The translations under genes were made by a program, and so were the position numbers. From Gp6-AA40 sp035571515 (GTDB lineage Bacteria > Acidobacteriota > Vicinamibacteria > Vicinamibacterales > UBA2999), in assembly GCA_035571515.1 (NCBI GenBank), contig DATNCQ010000207.1, forward strand, positions 5,077 to 69,076: DNA of 64,000 bases, in the 5' to 3' direction. The notes under the pieces were generated by a model. The model saw nothing but the letters and a program-made list of their open reading frames with translations, was not told the origin of the DNA and ran no database searches. Below are positions 53,502 to 62,250 of the stretch, piece by piece. Each line of letters begins with the position of its first letter. Positions within the stretch are counted from its first letter, which is position 1.

Positions 53502-53849
53502 TTACCAGCGCGGCTCCTGCCGCCGGCCGCCTCCGCCCCCACCGCGTCCACCGCGTCCTCCGCCGCCGCCACCAAATCCGCCGCCGCCGCCGCCACGCGG
53601 CTGCATCGGCCTCGCTTCGTTCACCGTCAGCGTCCGTCCGCCGAAGCTCTGTTCGTGCAGCTGGGCGATCGCATTCTGCGCGTCCTGGTCGGTTGCCATT
53701 TCCACGAACGCGAAGCCGCGCGCGCGGCCGGTTTCACGGTCGCGCATGACGTTCACGGTCGCGACGTTGCCGGCTTTCGCAAACAACGCGGTCAGGTCGT
53801 CTTCATTGGTGTCGTACGGGATGTTGCCGACATAGAGTTTGTTGCCCAT
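53502..53849 (-). CDS. RRM-type RNA-binding protein with glycine-rich tail
   Basis: A 115-residue protein with one RRM: RNP2 LYVGNI at the N-terminus and RNP1 RGFAFVEM (about 44-51), followed by a Gly/Arg-rich (RGG-like) tail of about 35 residues. It resembles cyanobacterial Rbp and bacterial cold-induced RNA-binding proteins and probably binds mRNA. The upstream gap of 212 bp holds a TATACT box (minus strand, 54011-54006), giving a long leader of about 150 bases, often used for post-transcriptional control. Confidence 0.92.
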   Translation of the reverse strand: MGNKLYVGNIPYDTNEDDLTALFAKAGNVATVNVMRDRETGRARGFAFVEMATDQDAQNAIAQLHEQSFGGRTLTVNEARPMQPRGGGGGGFGGGGGGRGGRGGGGGGRRQEPRW

Positions 53850-54005
53850 TCTGCACTCTGCGCATCGAAGGATGCTCTGTGGGAAACGCGGCGCTCGGAG
53901 CGGGATGCTCAAGCTTGGCTGGCGCAGGAGGGACGCGAGGGCGAGCTCTCGTATCGATACTGACGTCGCTAGGCCGGCGGGGCGTCTGCTTCCTTTAACG
54001 GCCGC

Positions 54006-54011
54006 AGTATA
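54006..54011 (-). promoter_or_regulatory. Possible -10 element of the RRM gene
   Basis: TATACT on the minus strand about 157 bases upstream of the RRM start codon, with a weak CTGACA -35 at 19 bases. No ORF lies in the leader. The leader (53850-54005) has no repeat I could recognise. Confidence 0.35.
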
Positions 54012-54017
54012 AAAGGT

Positions 54018-54062
54018 TTCAGGCGTCAGGTGTCAGGGTTTCAGGGCGGAGGGATCAGGCTT
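54018..54062. repeat. CAGGCGTCAGGTGTCAGG repeat (family L)
   Basis: Tandem variants of TCAGGCG and TCAGGG ending at the TGA stop codon of the minus-strand radical SAM gene, whose last bases they supply. Confidence 0.7.
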
Positions 54063-55567
54063 CAGTGCAGCCTAAGCTCTGGCATTGGCCGTCCTGCAAA
54101 CAATCGTCGGCACGGACGTGCCATGAGCCGGGCCCACTGGGCGGATCGGCTCACGCGGGCGCTGTCGGTGGCAATCCCCGTGTTGGCGTACATCTGGCGG
54201 TAAATCTTCGAAATCAGCACGAACGCCAGCCGCGCCTTCAGCGACACGCACGACGCGGTTGCGCGGCGCCAGATGCTTGGCAGGCTATAGAAGCGGTCCC
54301 AGACTTCCTGCGTGCGATTACGAATCTGATCCGCCGACATCACCGGGTGCGCCGTATAGATCTTCGGCCGCTGCGACTGCGGGATCAGCCAGTGCCGGTT
54401 GATCGGGATGCCGCCGATGCGCTCGGGGTTCTCGCCGAGCGACTTCTCCCACGCCGCGAAGTCCAGCGTGCCGGGAAACGGCGTCAGCATCACGAACTGC
54501 GCGAAGGTGAGGCCCGCGTCCTCAGCCACCTTCAGCGTCGCGTCGAACGAGTCGGGCCGGTCGCCCGGCAGCCCGAAGATGAAGGAGCCGAGCACGTGCA
54601 CGTCGTTCTCGCGGAACGCGCGCAGGCGCCGGACGAGCGATTCGCCGCTCTCGTTGAAATTCTTGTAGATCGACTTCAGTCCCTCTTCGGTCACCGATTC
54701 GACGCCGACGAGCGCGCCCCTGATGTGCGCGCGCTTCATGGCCCCGAGGAACTCCGGGTCCTCGGCCGCCTCCATCGTGATCTGCGTGAAGAAGACAGTG
54801 TCGTCGGGCAGCCTGGCGAGCTGCGCCATCAGCGCGAAGCGCTCCGCGCGCAGCTCCTGCAGCCGGTGCAGCTGCGACTTGTCCTCGCGGCGATCCGCCA
54901 TGCGCAGGTCTTCGAGCGTCACCGGGTAGAAGTTGTCGTCGGCCAGCGCGATGAAGCGGAACCCGCGGCGCCGCAGCTCGACAATTTCGTCCACCACCTG
55001 CTCGTAGCCGCGCTGCCGCGGCCGCTGGCCATCGGTGCGCCAGACCGAGCAGAACGAACAGTGCTTGGGGCAGCCGCGCACCGTCTGTACCGACGCCCAC
55101 ATGTAGCGCCCCTCGGGCAGCAGGCTCCAGCGCGCCGGGATGAAGTCGGTCCCTTCGATCTGTCCGCCGGCGTACTTCGGACGCAGCGTCCCGTTGGTGG
55201 CGTCGCGCAGCACCTCCGCCCACACGTGATCGCCGTCGCCGGTGACGACCGCGTGCGCGCCGCCGAGGTCGTGCGCCTCCTCCGGGTAGAGGGTGGCGTG
55301 GATGCCGCCGAAGATCACCGTCGCGCCCGCCTGGCGCGCGGCGGTCCCGACCTCGTAGCCGCGCAGCGCGTTGCCCGTGTGAATCCCGATGCCGACGATG
55401 TCGCCCCGCTCGATGGTGGCGACGTCCATCTGCTCGAGCGTCTCGTCGACGACGCGTGGCGGACCGTACGAATCCGGCGTGGCGGCCGCCAGCACATACA
55501 GCCAGCGGGGCGTAATGACGCCGATACCGAACGAGACGTGGCTCGGGTTGACGAGGTAAATGGACAT
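54062..55567 (-). CDS. B12-binding domain radical SAM protein
   Basis: A 501-residue enzyme with an N-terminal cobalamin-binding Rossmann domain (about 1-140; the usual DxHxxG is replaced by GIHTGN/GGIHATLYPEEA) and a radical SAM barrel with C166-P-K-H-C170-S-F-C173 binding the 4Fe-4S cluster, GVESV and LGSFIFGLPGD. Relatives modify lipids, porphyrins or secondary metabolites, often by methylation or ring formation. The substrate is unknown. The start at 55567 begins the B12 domain; the ATG at 55639 would add 24 residues. Confidence 0.9.
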   Translation of the reverse strand: MSIYLVNPSHVSFGIGVITPRWLYVLAAATPDSYGPPRVVDETLEQMDVATIERGDIVGIGIHTGNALRGYEVGTAARQAGATVIFGGIHATLYPEEAHDLGGAHAVVTGDGDHVWAEVLRDATNGTLRPKYAGGQIEGTDFIPARWSLLPEGRYMWASVQTVRGCPKHCSFCSVWRTDGQRPRQRGYEQVVDEIVELRRRGFRFIALADDNFYPVTLEDLRMADRREDKSQLHRLQELRAERFALMAQLARLPDDTVFFTQITMEAAEDPEFLGAMKRAHIRGALVGVESVTEEGLKSIYKNFNESGESLVRRLRAFRENDVHVLGSFIFGLPGDRPDSFDATLKVAEDAGLTFAQFVMLTPFPGTLDFAAWEKSLGENPERIGGIPINRHWLIPQSQRPKIYTAHPVMSADQIRNRTQEVWDRFYSLPSIWRRATASCVSLKARLAFVLISKIYRQMYANTGIATDSARVSRSAQWARLMARPCRRLFAGRPMPELRLH

Positions 55568-55658
55568 CAGGCCGTGTACGGAATGATCGCGGGCGGCGCG
55601 AGTAGCAGGCGCGGGGAGCATAGCACACATTGCCGGCAATTATTTGGCAAGCCAATCC

Positions 55659-57122
55659 TCACGCGCGCGCGAAATCGATGAAACCCCGCGCCGGGTCGGT
55701 GTGCACGAGCTTCACCCGCACGCGGTCGCCGACGTCCAGCCCCTCGTGGCCGCGCTCGAGCCGCCCTTCGACCGGCGGCTTCCGGATGCGCACCCACGTG
55801 CCTTTCTCGGACGCGCCGGTGACGATGGCGTCGAACCGTTCGCCGATCCGCGGCTGCAGCAGCACCGCCGCGGCCGCCTTCCGCACGAGGCGCTCGACCT
55901 TGTTCGCCGCGTCCTCGCGCTCGGTACAGCGCTCGGCGATGGCCTGCAGCTCCGCGTCGGCGTAGGGCGGGGGCGCCGCGTTGCGCGCGTGCGGTTCGAG
56001 GGCGGCCTTGACGATGCGCTGCGCCACGAGATCCGGGAAGCGCCGGTTCGGCGCGGTCGAGTGCGTGTAGTCCTGCACCGCGAGTCCGAAATGCCCGGTC
56101 GCATCCTCGCCCGGGTGCTCGACGATGTACTCGCCCCGTCCGAGCAGCTTCACCACGGAGAGCGAAAGATCGGGGAAGCGCTGCGGATCCTCCGCCCGCT
56201 GCCGCAGCAGCCATTCCTCGAGCGCCACCGCGTCGGGATCGCGGGGCAGGCGCGAACCATGCTGCGCCGCCAGTTCGACGATGCGCGGCCACTTCTGCGG
56301 CACGCGGACCACGCGCCGCAGCGACGCCAGGCCGTGGTCCTCGAGGAAGCGGGCGACGACGCCGTTGGACGCGACCATCAGGTCCTCGATCAGCTCGGTG
56401 GCGCGACTGCGCTGCGCTTCCGCGAGGTCGCGCAGCGTGTCGTCCTCGAACACCGGCCGCGGCTCGATCGTCGCCAGCGTGAGCGCCCCCATCTCGTGAC
56501 GCCGCTTCTTGAGCGCCTGCGCGGCGCGATCCTGCTGGCGGAGGTTCGCGTCGAGCCCCGGCACCTCGGCGATCTTCGGCGGCGGCGGCGCGTCGCCCTC
56601 GAGCCACGCGCCCACGCTCGGGTAGGCGAGCTTCGCGCGGTTGCGGACCACCGCGGCGTAGACGTCCGACTCGCCGACGCTCCCGTCCTCGTGCACGACG
56701 TACTCGATGACGATCGCGTGGCGGTCCTCGTCCTCGTTCAGCGACGTGAGGTCGGTGGAGAGGCGCTCCGGCAGCATCGGGAAGATCTGCGCGCCCGTGT
56801 AGACGGAGGTCGTGTTGTGCGCGGCATGCTGATCGACCGGCGTGTCGCGCGGCACGAGCGAGTCGACGTCGGCGATGGCGACGAGCAGCTTCAGCTGGCC
56901 GGATGACGCGTCGGCGACCGAGAGCTGGTCGAGGTCGCGCGAGTCGTCGTTGTCGATGGAGCACCACAGTAGATTCCGGAGGTCGCGGCGGCCGTCCGTC
57001 GGGGCGGGGCCGTGCAGGCTTGCGACCTGCGCCTGGGCGGCCGGGGAGAAGTCCGGCTCGAAGCCGCGGTCGCGCATCGCGTCGTGGGCAATGTCCTGGA
57101 GGAAGCGGCGGGAGGAAGACAT
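55659..57122 (-). CDS. RNase II/R-family (RNB) exoribonuclease
   Basis: A 487-residue RNB-domain protein. The catalytic motif IDNDDSRDLDQL (acidic residues for two Mg2+) lies near residue 60, and the second signature YTHSTAPNRRFPDLVAQR near 370. A C-terminal S1-like beta-barrel (DVGDRVRVKLVHTDPARGFIDF) is visible. The two N-terminal cold-shock domains of RNase R are absent, so it is a short form acting 3' to 5' on RNA. It is divergent from the thioredoxin gene. Confidence 0.88.
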   Translation of the reverse strand: MSSSRRFLQDIAHDAMRDRGFEPDFSPAAQAQVASLHGPAPTDGRRDLRNLLWCSIDNDDSRDLDQLSVADASSGQLKLLVAIADVDSLVPRDTPVDQHAAHNTTSVYTGAQIFPMLPERLSTDLTSLNEDEDRHAIVIEYVVHEDGSVGESDVYAAVVRNRAKLAYPSVGAWLEGDAPPPPKIAEVPGLDANLRQQDRAAQALKKRRHEMGALTLATIEPRPVFEDDTLRDLAEAQRSRATELIEDLMVASNGVVARFLEDHGLASLRRVVRVPQKWPRIVELAAQHGSRLPRDPDAVALEEWLLRQRAEDPQRFPDLSLSVVKLLGRGEYIVEHPGEDATGHFGLAVQDYTHSTAPNRRFPDLVAQRIVKAALEPHARNAAPPPYADAELQAIAERCTEREDAANKVERLVRKAAAAVLLQPRIGERFDAIVTGASEKGTWVRIRKPPVEGRLERGHEGLDVGDRVRVKLVHTDPARGFIDFARA

Positions 57123-57199
57123 GGGTAACGGCTACTGTAGTTCACCCCGGAAGCGTGAACCACCCGTGCCGGCACGCCCATTGCGTTGACCAGATCGCT

Positions 57200-57676
57200 A
57201 TGTCATCGAGCAAGCTGGATCGAAGCGGTGTTCTCGTGCCGTGCCCGTCGTGCGGCAAGACCAACCGGCTGCGCTATGCCACGCTCGCCTCGGCGGCGCG
57301 CTGCGGCGCCTGCCAGACGCAGTTGTCGGCGCCGGCCGAGGCGGTCGAGGTGTCCGATGCCGCGACGTTCGATGCATTGATTGCCGCGTCCACTCTTCCG
57401 GTCGTCGTCGACTTCTGGGCGCCGTGGTGCGGGCCGTGCCGCATGATGGCGCCGGAGCTCGAGAAGGTGGCGAAAGAGGCGGCGGGCCGATGGCTCGTCG
57501 CGAAAGTGAATACCGACGCGGTGCCGGAGCTTGGCGAACGCTTCCGGATCCGCTCGATTCCAACGCTCGCGATCTTCCAGGGGGGCCGCCAGGTTCACAG
57601 CGCCGCGGGCGCGCGATCCGCCGCGGATATACGGTCGCTCGTGACGTCGAATCTCGCCCGCAGCTCCGCGGCGTAA
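57200..57676 (+). CDS. trxC: Thioredoxin TrxC with N-terminal zinc ribbon
   Basis: A 158-residue thioredoxin 2 type: residues 13-40 carry two CxxC pairs (CPSC and CGAC) of a zinc ribbon, then the thioredoxin fold with active site W76-C77-G-P-C80 and cis-Pro in RSIPT. Cytoplasmic disulfide reductase, usually induced by oxidative stress. The ATG at 57200 is 78 bp from the divergent RNB start. Confidence 0.93.
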   Translation: MSSSKLDRSGVLVPCPSCGKTNRLRYATLASAARCGACQTQLSAPAEAVEVSDAATFDALIAASTLPVVVDFWAPWCGPCRMMAPELEKVAKEAAGRWLVAKVNTDAVPELGERFRIRSIPTLAIFQGGRQVHSAAGARSAADIRSLVTSNLARSSAA

Positions 57677-57692
57677 GCGCACGAAGACGTGT

Positions 57693-57867
57693 AGCCACAA
57701 AGCGCACGAAGAGCACAAAGGGGAAGATCACAAAGCAGTGCCGGTGGTGGTCGCCGGGGCCGCCGAGGGCGGCCACGGGTGAGGGCATGCCACGAAAAAC
57801 AAACCACTCTGCGATCGATGTGGCTTGTTGCACTTCATCTTCGTGCTCCTTCGTGCCCTTTGTGGCT
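57693..57867. repeat. CCACAAAGCGCACGAAG long inverted repeat (family G)
   Basis: The left arm AGCCACAAAGCGCACGAAGA (57693 on) pairs with the right arm CTTCGTGCCCTTTGTGGCT (ending 57867), leaving a loop of about 120 bases with no ORF. It fills the convergent gap between trxC and the osmoprotectant operon and could terminate transcription from both sides. Confidence 0.85.
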
Positions 57868-57893
57868 GTCAACCTTTGTGCTCTTGACCTCCG

Positions 57894-59420
57894 TTACTGC
57901 ACCCGCGTCAGAAATTCCTTGACGGTCGCCGCCACGTCACGATGGTCGACGTCCACGGCCGCGTTCATCGCGCGCATGTCGTCTTCGGAGATCGTTCCCG
58001 CCAGCCGCGCGAGCGCCTCGCGCACCTCCGGGTGCGCCAGCAGCACCGCGGCGCGCACGATCGGCACGGCGTGATACGGCGGGAAGTAGCGGCGGTTGTC
58101 CGTCAGCATCGCGAGGTCGAGCGCCTTGATCAGGCCGCTGGTCGCGTCGCCCGCAATCACGTCCACCTGCCTGCCGGCGAGCGCGCGGTAGACGAGATCC
58201 AGGTCCATCACACGCGGTGGCGTGGTGAAGTGCAGCCCGTAGGCCGAGGCGAGGCCGCTATAGCCGTCCGTCCGCTCCGCGAACTCGTAGCCGAAGCCCG
58301 GGCGCCACTGCGTCTGCACGCGGCGGAGATCGTCGATCGTCCGCAGGTTCAGCGCCTGCGCGTCCGCGCCGCGCACGACGATGGCGAACGTATTGTTGAA
58401 CCCGAGCGGCGGCAGCACGCTCAGGCCCGCGCGGCCGTACGCGTCGCGCACGGCGGTGAACGCCGCCTCCGGCTCCTTGACGATGGGCTTTTTCAGAATC
58501 GCGGCGAGCGCGGTGCCCGTGTATTCGACATAGGCGTCGATGTCGCCGGCGCGGATGGCGCGGTCGCAGATGAACGAGCCGCCGAGATTCAGCCGTCGTG
58601 TGACGGTCAGCCCCCGGCGCTCGAGCGTCTGCGCGAGCAGTTCGCCGAGCAGCACCTGCTCGGTGAAGTTCTTCGAGCCGACCACGATCGCATCGGGGCG
58701 CGCGGAGCCGATGCCCACGGCGGCGAGCGCTGCGACCAGCAGCGACGCCGCGGCGACGGCCGCGGGCGCCGCGCGCGGCAGCCGCTGGCGGCCCGGCGCA
58801 AGCCGCCGTTCCACCCACGTCAGCACGCCGTCCGCGATGAGCGCGAGCAGCGCCGCGGGAATCGCGCCGGCGAGGATGACGGTCGAATCCACCATCGAGA
58901 GGCCGCGGAAGATGTATTCGCCGAGGCCGCCCGCGCCAATCGCGGCGGCAATCGTCGCGGTGCCGATGCCGACGATGGTCGCGATGCGGATGCCGGCGAC
59001 GATGGACGGCAGCGCGAGCGGCAGCTCGACGAGCCACAGCAGCTGCCGCGGTGTCATCCCCATCGCGATGCCGGCGTCCCTCACCGAGGGGTCGATGCTG
59101 CGCAGGCCCGCCGCCGTCGAGCGCACGATCGGCAGCAGCGCGTAGAGAACCAGCGCGACGATCGCGATGCGCGGACCGATGCCGCCGATGAACGGCAGCG
59201 GCAGCAGGAAACCGAGCAGCGCCAGGCTGGGAATCGTCTGCGCGATGCTCGCCGCCGCCAGCAGCGGACGCCCGATGCGCGGGCGGTGCGCCGCGACGAT
59301 TCCCGCCGGCAGCCCAATCGCGGCGGCCACGACCGTCGACCAGAGCACGAGAAAGAGGTGGCGCTCGATCATCGCGCCGAGCTCGGCGCCGTGCGTCATC
59401 CAGAAGTTCAGGAGGCGCAT
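57894..59420 (-). CDS. Osmoprotectant-type ABC permease fused to substrate-binding domain
   Basis: A 508-residue fusion. Residues 1-210 are an OpuBB-like permease (five to six helices; EAA loop RDAGIAMGMTPRQLLWLVELPLALP). Residues about 240-508 are an OpuAC/QAT-type binding domain (VVGSKNFTEQVLLGELLAQTLE; DIDAYVEYTGTAL; FGYEFAERTDGYSGL), facing the periplasm. It imports quaternary ammonium solutes such as glycine betaine or choline. The start at 59420 overlaps the ATPase gene by 13 bp. Confidence 0.92.
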   Translation of the reverse strand: MRLLNFWMTHGAELGAMIERHLFLVLWSTVVAAAIGLPAGIVAAHRPRIGRPLLAAASIAQTIPSLALLGFLLPLPFIGGIGPRIAIVALVLYALLPIVRSTAAGLRSIDPSVRDAGIAMGMTPRQLLWLVELPLALPSIVAGIRIATIVGIGTATIAAAIGAGGLGEYIFRGLSMVDSTVILAGAIPAALLALIADGVLTWVERRLAPGRQRLPRAAPAAVAAASLLVAALAAVGIGSARPDAIVVGSKNFTEQVLLGELLAQTLERRGLTVTRRLNLGGSFICDRAIRAGDIDAYVEYTGTALAAILKKPIVKEPEAAFTAVRDAYGRAGLSVLPPLGFNNTFAIVVRGADAQALNLRTIDDLRRVQTQWRPGFGYEFAERTDGYSGLASAYGLHFTTPPRVMDLDLVYRALAGRQVDVIAGDATSGLIKALDLAMLTDNRRYFPPYHAVPIVRAAVLLAHPEVREALARLAGTISEDDMRAMNAAVDVDHRDVAATVKEFLTRVQ

Positions 59421-60064
59421 GTCAGGCGTCCCTGCTCGAGCACCGTCACGCGGTCGCCGAGCGCAAAGGCTTCGTCCCGATCGTGGGTGACGAGGACGAC
59501 CGTCTGCCGCAGGTGCCGGCGGATGCGCTGGAACTCCGACCGCAGCTCGTCGCGCGTCGTCGAGTCGAGCGCGCCGAACGGCTCGTCCATCAGGAGGATG
59601 GGCGGATCGACGGCGAGCGCGCGCGCGACGCCGACGCGCTGGCGCTGGCCGCCGGAGAGCTCGCGCGGCCAGCGCGCGGCGAATTCCGCCGCCGGCAGCC
59701 CCACCAGATCCAGCAGGGCGTGCGCTCGCGCGCGCCGCCGCTCCGGCGGCCACCCTTCGAGCCGCGGCACCAGCGCGACGTTCTCCTCGACGGTCAGGTG
59801 CGGAAACAAGCCGATCTCCTGCAGCACGTAGCCGGTGCGGCGGCGGAGCGCGATCGGATCCCAGTCGCGCGTGTCGCGTCCCTGCACGAGGATGGTTCCC
59901 GATTGCGGCAGGAGCAGGCGGTTGATCAACTTGAGGAGCGTGGACTTGCCGGCGCCGCTGCGGCCGACGAGCGCCACCGATTCGCCGGCGGCGATCGAGA
60001 GGTGCAGGTCGTCGAGGATGACCCGCTCGCCGTACGCGAACCGCACGCCGGCGAGCGACACCAT
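59408..60064 (-). CDS. Osmoprotectant-type ABC transporter ATP-binding protein
   Basis: A 218-residue ATPase: Walker A GRSGAGKST, signature LSGGQRQRVGVARAL, Walker B ILLMDEPFGALD. It pairs with the downstream permease/binding-protein fusion. The CBS domains found in OpuAA-type ATPases are absent. The ATG at 60064 is used; a GTG at 60109 would add 15 residues. A variant palindrome A lies 49 bp upstream of the ATG. Confidence 0.92.
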   Translation of the reverse strand: MVSLAGVRFAYGERVILDDLHLSIAAGESVALVGRSGAGKSTLLKLINRLLLPQSGTILVQGRDTRDWDPIALRRRTGYVLQEIGLFPHLTVEENVALVPRLEGWPPERRRARAHALLDLVGLPAAEFAARWPRELSGGQRQRVGVARALAVDPPILLMDEPFGALDSTTRDELRSEFQRIRRHLRQTVVLVTHDRDEAFALGDRVTVLEQGRLTCAS

Positions 60065-60112
60065 CGGTGCGCCGCCTAGCGCCGCGCGGACGTCCACGTT
60101 CACGCCCACGCA

Positions 60113-60135
60113 GGACGGGCCCTTGCGGACCCGCC
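60113..60135. repeat. Palindrome family A, degenerate copy
   Basis: GGACGGGCCCTTGCGGACCC followed by GCC, a hairpin with two mismatched positions between the UBP zinc-finger and ABC ATPase genes. Confidence 0.6.
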
Positions 60136-60148
60136 GGGGGAGAGTTTC

Positions 60149-60433
60149 TCAGTACTCGGCGAAGGCGTCATCCGGGTAGCAATACAGCCACCGCTCGCCG
60201 GGCTCGGCCGAGGCGACGACCGGATGGCCGCTGGATTGCGCGTGCCTGGTGGCGTGCCGGTTCGGCGACGAATCGCAGCAGTGCGTGGTGCCGCACGTCT
60301 GGCACGTTCGCAGGTGCACCCAGGACGAACCCGTCTTCATGCACTCCTCGCACTCGCGCCGCCGCGCCCGCTTGACCTCGTCGACCTCCGCGATATGCGA
60401 ACAGGAATCCGCCACGGCGAAGCAGCGTATCAT
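60149..60433 (-). CDS. UBP-type zinc finger protein
   Basis: A 94-residue protein made almost entirely of a ZnF-UBP domain: CEECMKTGSSWVHLRTCQTCGTTHCCDSSPNRHATRHAQSSGHPVV, with the Cys/His ligand set of the family. Bacterial members bind free C-terminal glycines or act as adaptors; the role is unknown. The ATG at 60433 is chosen to avoid overlap with the divergent DUF5996 gene; an ATG at 60463 would add 10 residues. Confidence 0.85.
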   Translation of the reverse strand: MIRCFAVADSCSHIAEVDEVKRARRRECEECMKTGSSWVHLRTCQTCGTTHCCDSSPNRHATRHAQSSGHPVVASAEPGERWLYCYPDDAFAEY

Positions 60434-60441
60434 GGGCAATC

Positions 60442-61353
60442 GTGCAGTGGCCGGATCTGCCATCCGCCTGGGCCGACACCTACGTCACGCTGCACATGTG
60501 GACGCAGGTGGTCGGCAAAATCGCGCTCGCGCAGGCGCCGCCGTTGAATCACTGCTGGTCCTCGGCGCTGCAGCTCACCGCCCGCGGCCTGACGACGCGG
60601 CCGCTGCCGCACGGCGACCGGACGTTCACCATCGAATTCGATTTCGCCGGCCACGCGCTCGTCGTCACGACGTCGGACGGCATGCACCGTTCGCTGCCGC
60701 TGGCGCCGAAGAGCGTCGCCGCCTTCTACGCCGAGACGATGACGGCGCTGCGCGACATGCAGCTGCCGGTGCGCATCTGGCCGATGCCGGTCGAAGTTCC
60801 CAATCCCGTCCGCTTCACCGACGATCGCGCGCACGCGTCGTACGACCCGGCGCAGGTCGAGACCTTCTGGCACATCCTCGCGCAGTGCGAGCGGGTCTTC
60901 TCGCGCGCGCGGTGCCAGTTCATCGGCAAGGCGAGCCCGGTGCATTTTTTCTGGGGCAGCTTCGACCTGGCGGTGACGCGATTCTCGGGCAGGCCCGCGC
61001 CGCCGCGCGACGCGCCGGCGTTCATGCGCGACGCCTACTCGCACGAAGTGATCAGCCATGGCTTCTGGCCCGGGAGCGGAGCCGGCACCGCGTTCGGACC
61101 GGGGCCTGTCGACGAGCCCGCGTTCTACGCGTATGCCGCGCCGCCGCCGCCCGGCTTCGAGCAGATCCACGTGGAGCCGGCGGGCGCCTTCTATCACCAC
61201 GACCTCGGCGAGTTCATCCTTCCGTACCGCGTGGTGCGCGCGTCCGCCAACCCGGACCGCGCCCTGCTCGCGTTCGTCGACAGCACCTATACGCATGCCG
61301 CGGACCTGGCCGCCTGGGACCGCGCGTCACTGGAGCGCCCCGCCTACACATGA
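60442..61353 (+). CDS. DUF5996 family protein
   Basis: A 303-residue protein matching DUF5996 (WPDLPSAWADTYVTLHMWTQVVGKI; FDFAGHALVV; GSFDLAVTRFSGR). Function unknown, no signal peptide. The GTG at 60442 lies just after TATCAT (60426-60431), a likely leaderless arrangement. The stop overlaps the start of the PLD-like gene by four bases (ATGA), so the two are translated together. Confidence 0.85.
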   Translation: MQWPDLPSAWADTYVTLHMWTQVVGKIALAQAPPLNHCWSSALQLTARGLTTRPLPHGDRTFTIEFDFAGHALVVTTSDGMHRSLPLAPKSVAAFYAETMTALRDMQLPVRIWPMPVEVPNPVRFTDDRAHASYDPAQVETFWHILAQCERVFSRARCQFIGKASPVHFFWGSFDLAVTRFSGRPAPPRDAPAFMRDAYSHEVISHGFWPGSGAGTAFGPGPVDEPAFYAYAAPPPPGFEQIHVEPAGAFYHHDLGEFILPYRVVRASANPDRALLAFVDSTYTHAADLAAWDRASLERPAYT

Positions 61354-62207
61354 AGCTGATTACGACGCCCGATGAGGGCATCAAGCCGGTGCTCGCCGCG
61401 GTGAAGGCAGCCAGGCGCCGGCTGGCCATTGTCATTTTCCGGTTCGATCTCGACGAGCTCGAGGACGCGCTGGCCGCCGCGGTGAAGCGCGGCGTCGAGG
61501 TCGTCGCGCTCATCGCCAACACCAACAAGGGCGGCGAGCAGAGCCTGCGCAAGCTCGAACAACGGATGCTGAAGAAGGGCGTAACCGTCAATCGCACCGA
61601 CACCGACATGGTGCGCTACCACGGCAAGCTGCTCATCGTCGACCGGCGCCAGGCGTTCATCCTGGGGTTCAACTACACCGAGCAGGACATCGAGAGCCGC
61701 AGCTTCGGCGTCGTCACGAAATCGACGCGCGTCGTCAAGGAGCTGCTGCGCCTGTTCGAGTCGGACGCGTGCCGGACCGATTTCACCCCGCGCGTGCGCG
61801 ACCTGGTGATCAGTCCCGAGAACGCGCGGTCGCGGCTGCACGCGTTCCTGCGGAAGGCGCGCGTCAGCCTCGACATCTACGATCCCAACGCCTCCGACGA
61901 CGAGATGCTGGCGCTGCTGCAGCAGCAGGCCGGGCGCGGCGTCCGCATCCGCATCATCGGTTCGCTCGAGAAGAAGTGGGAGGAGGAGGAATTCGCCGCG
62001 GTGCAGCCGCTGCGCGGGATGCGACTGCACGTGCGGGCGATCGTGCGCGACGGCCGCCGCCTGTTCGTCGGCAGCCAGAGCCTGCGCAAGCTCGAGCTGG
62101 ATGAACGCCGTGAGGTCGGCATCATCATTCGTGACCGCAAAATGGTGCGGAAAGTGGAAAAGGTTTTCAACGCCGACTGGAAACGCGCCGAGAGGAAGAA
62201 GAAATAG
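61350..62207 (+). CDS. Phospholipase D-like protein, two HKD-type domains
   Basis: A 285-residue PLD-superfamily protein. The first catalytic motif is complete in H-x-K: H91-G-K93 in YHGKLLIVDRR. The second aligned motif is H227-V-R229 in LHVRAIVRDGRR, with Lys replaced by Arg. The second site is therefore probably weakened. It could be a phospholipase, nuclease or phosphatidyltransferase-like protein. No membrane segment. Translationally coupled to DUF5996. Confidence 0.82.
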   Translation: MKLITTPDEGIKPVLAAVKAARRRLAIVIFRFDLDELEDALAAAVKRGVEVVALIANTNKGGEQSLRKLEQRMLKKGVTVNRTDTDMVRYHGKLLIVDRRQAFILGFNYTEQDIESRSFGVVTKSTRVVKELLRLFESDACRTDFTPRVRDLVISPENARSRLHAFLRKARVSLDIYDPNASDDEMLALLQQQAGRGVRIRIIGSLEKKWEEEEFAAVQPLRGMRLHVRAIVRDGRRLFVGSQSLRKLELDERREVGIIIRDRKMVRKVEKVFNADWKRAERKKK

Positions 62208-62250
62208 AGCCCGGCCGCGGGCCCCGCTATTGCTCTCCTGAACAGCAGCG

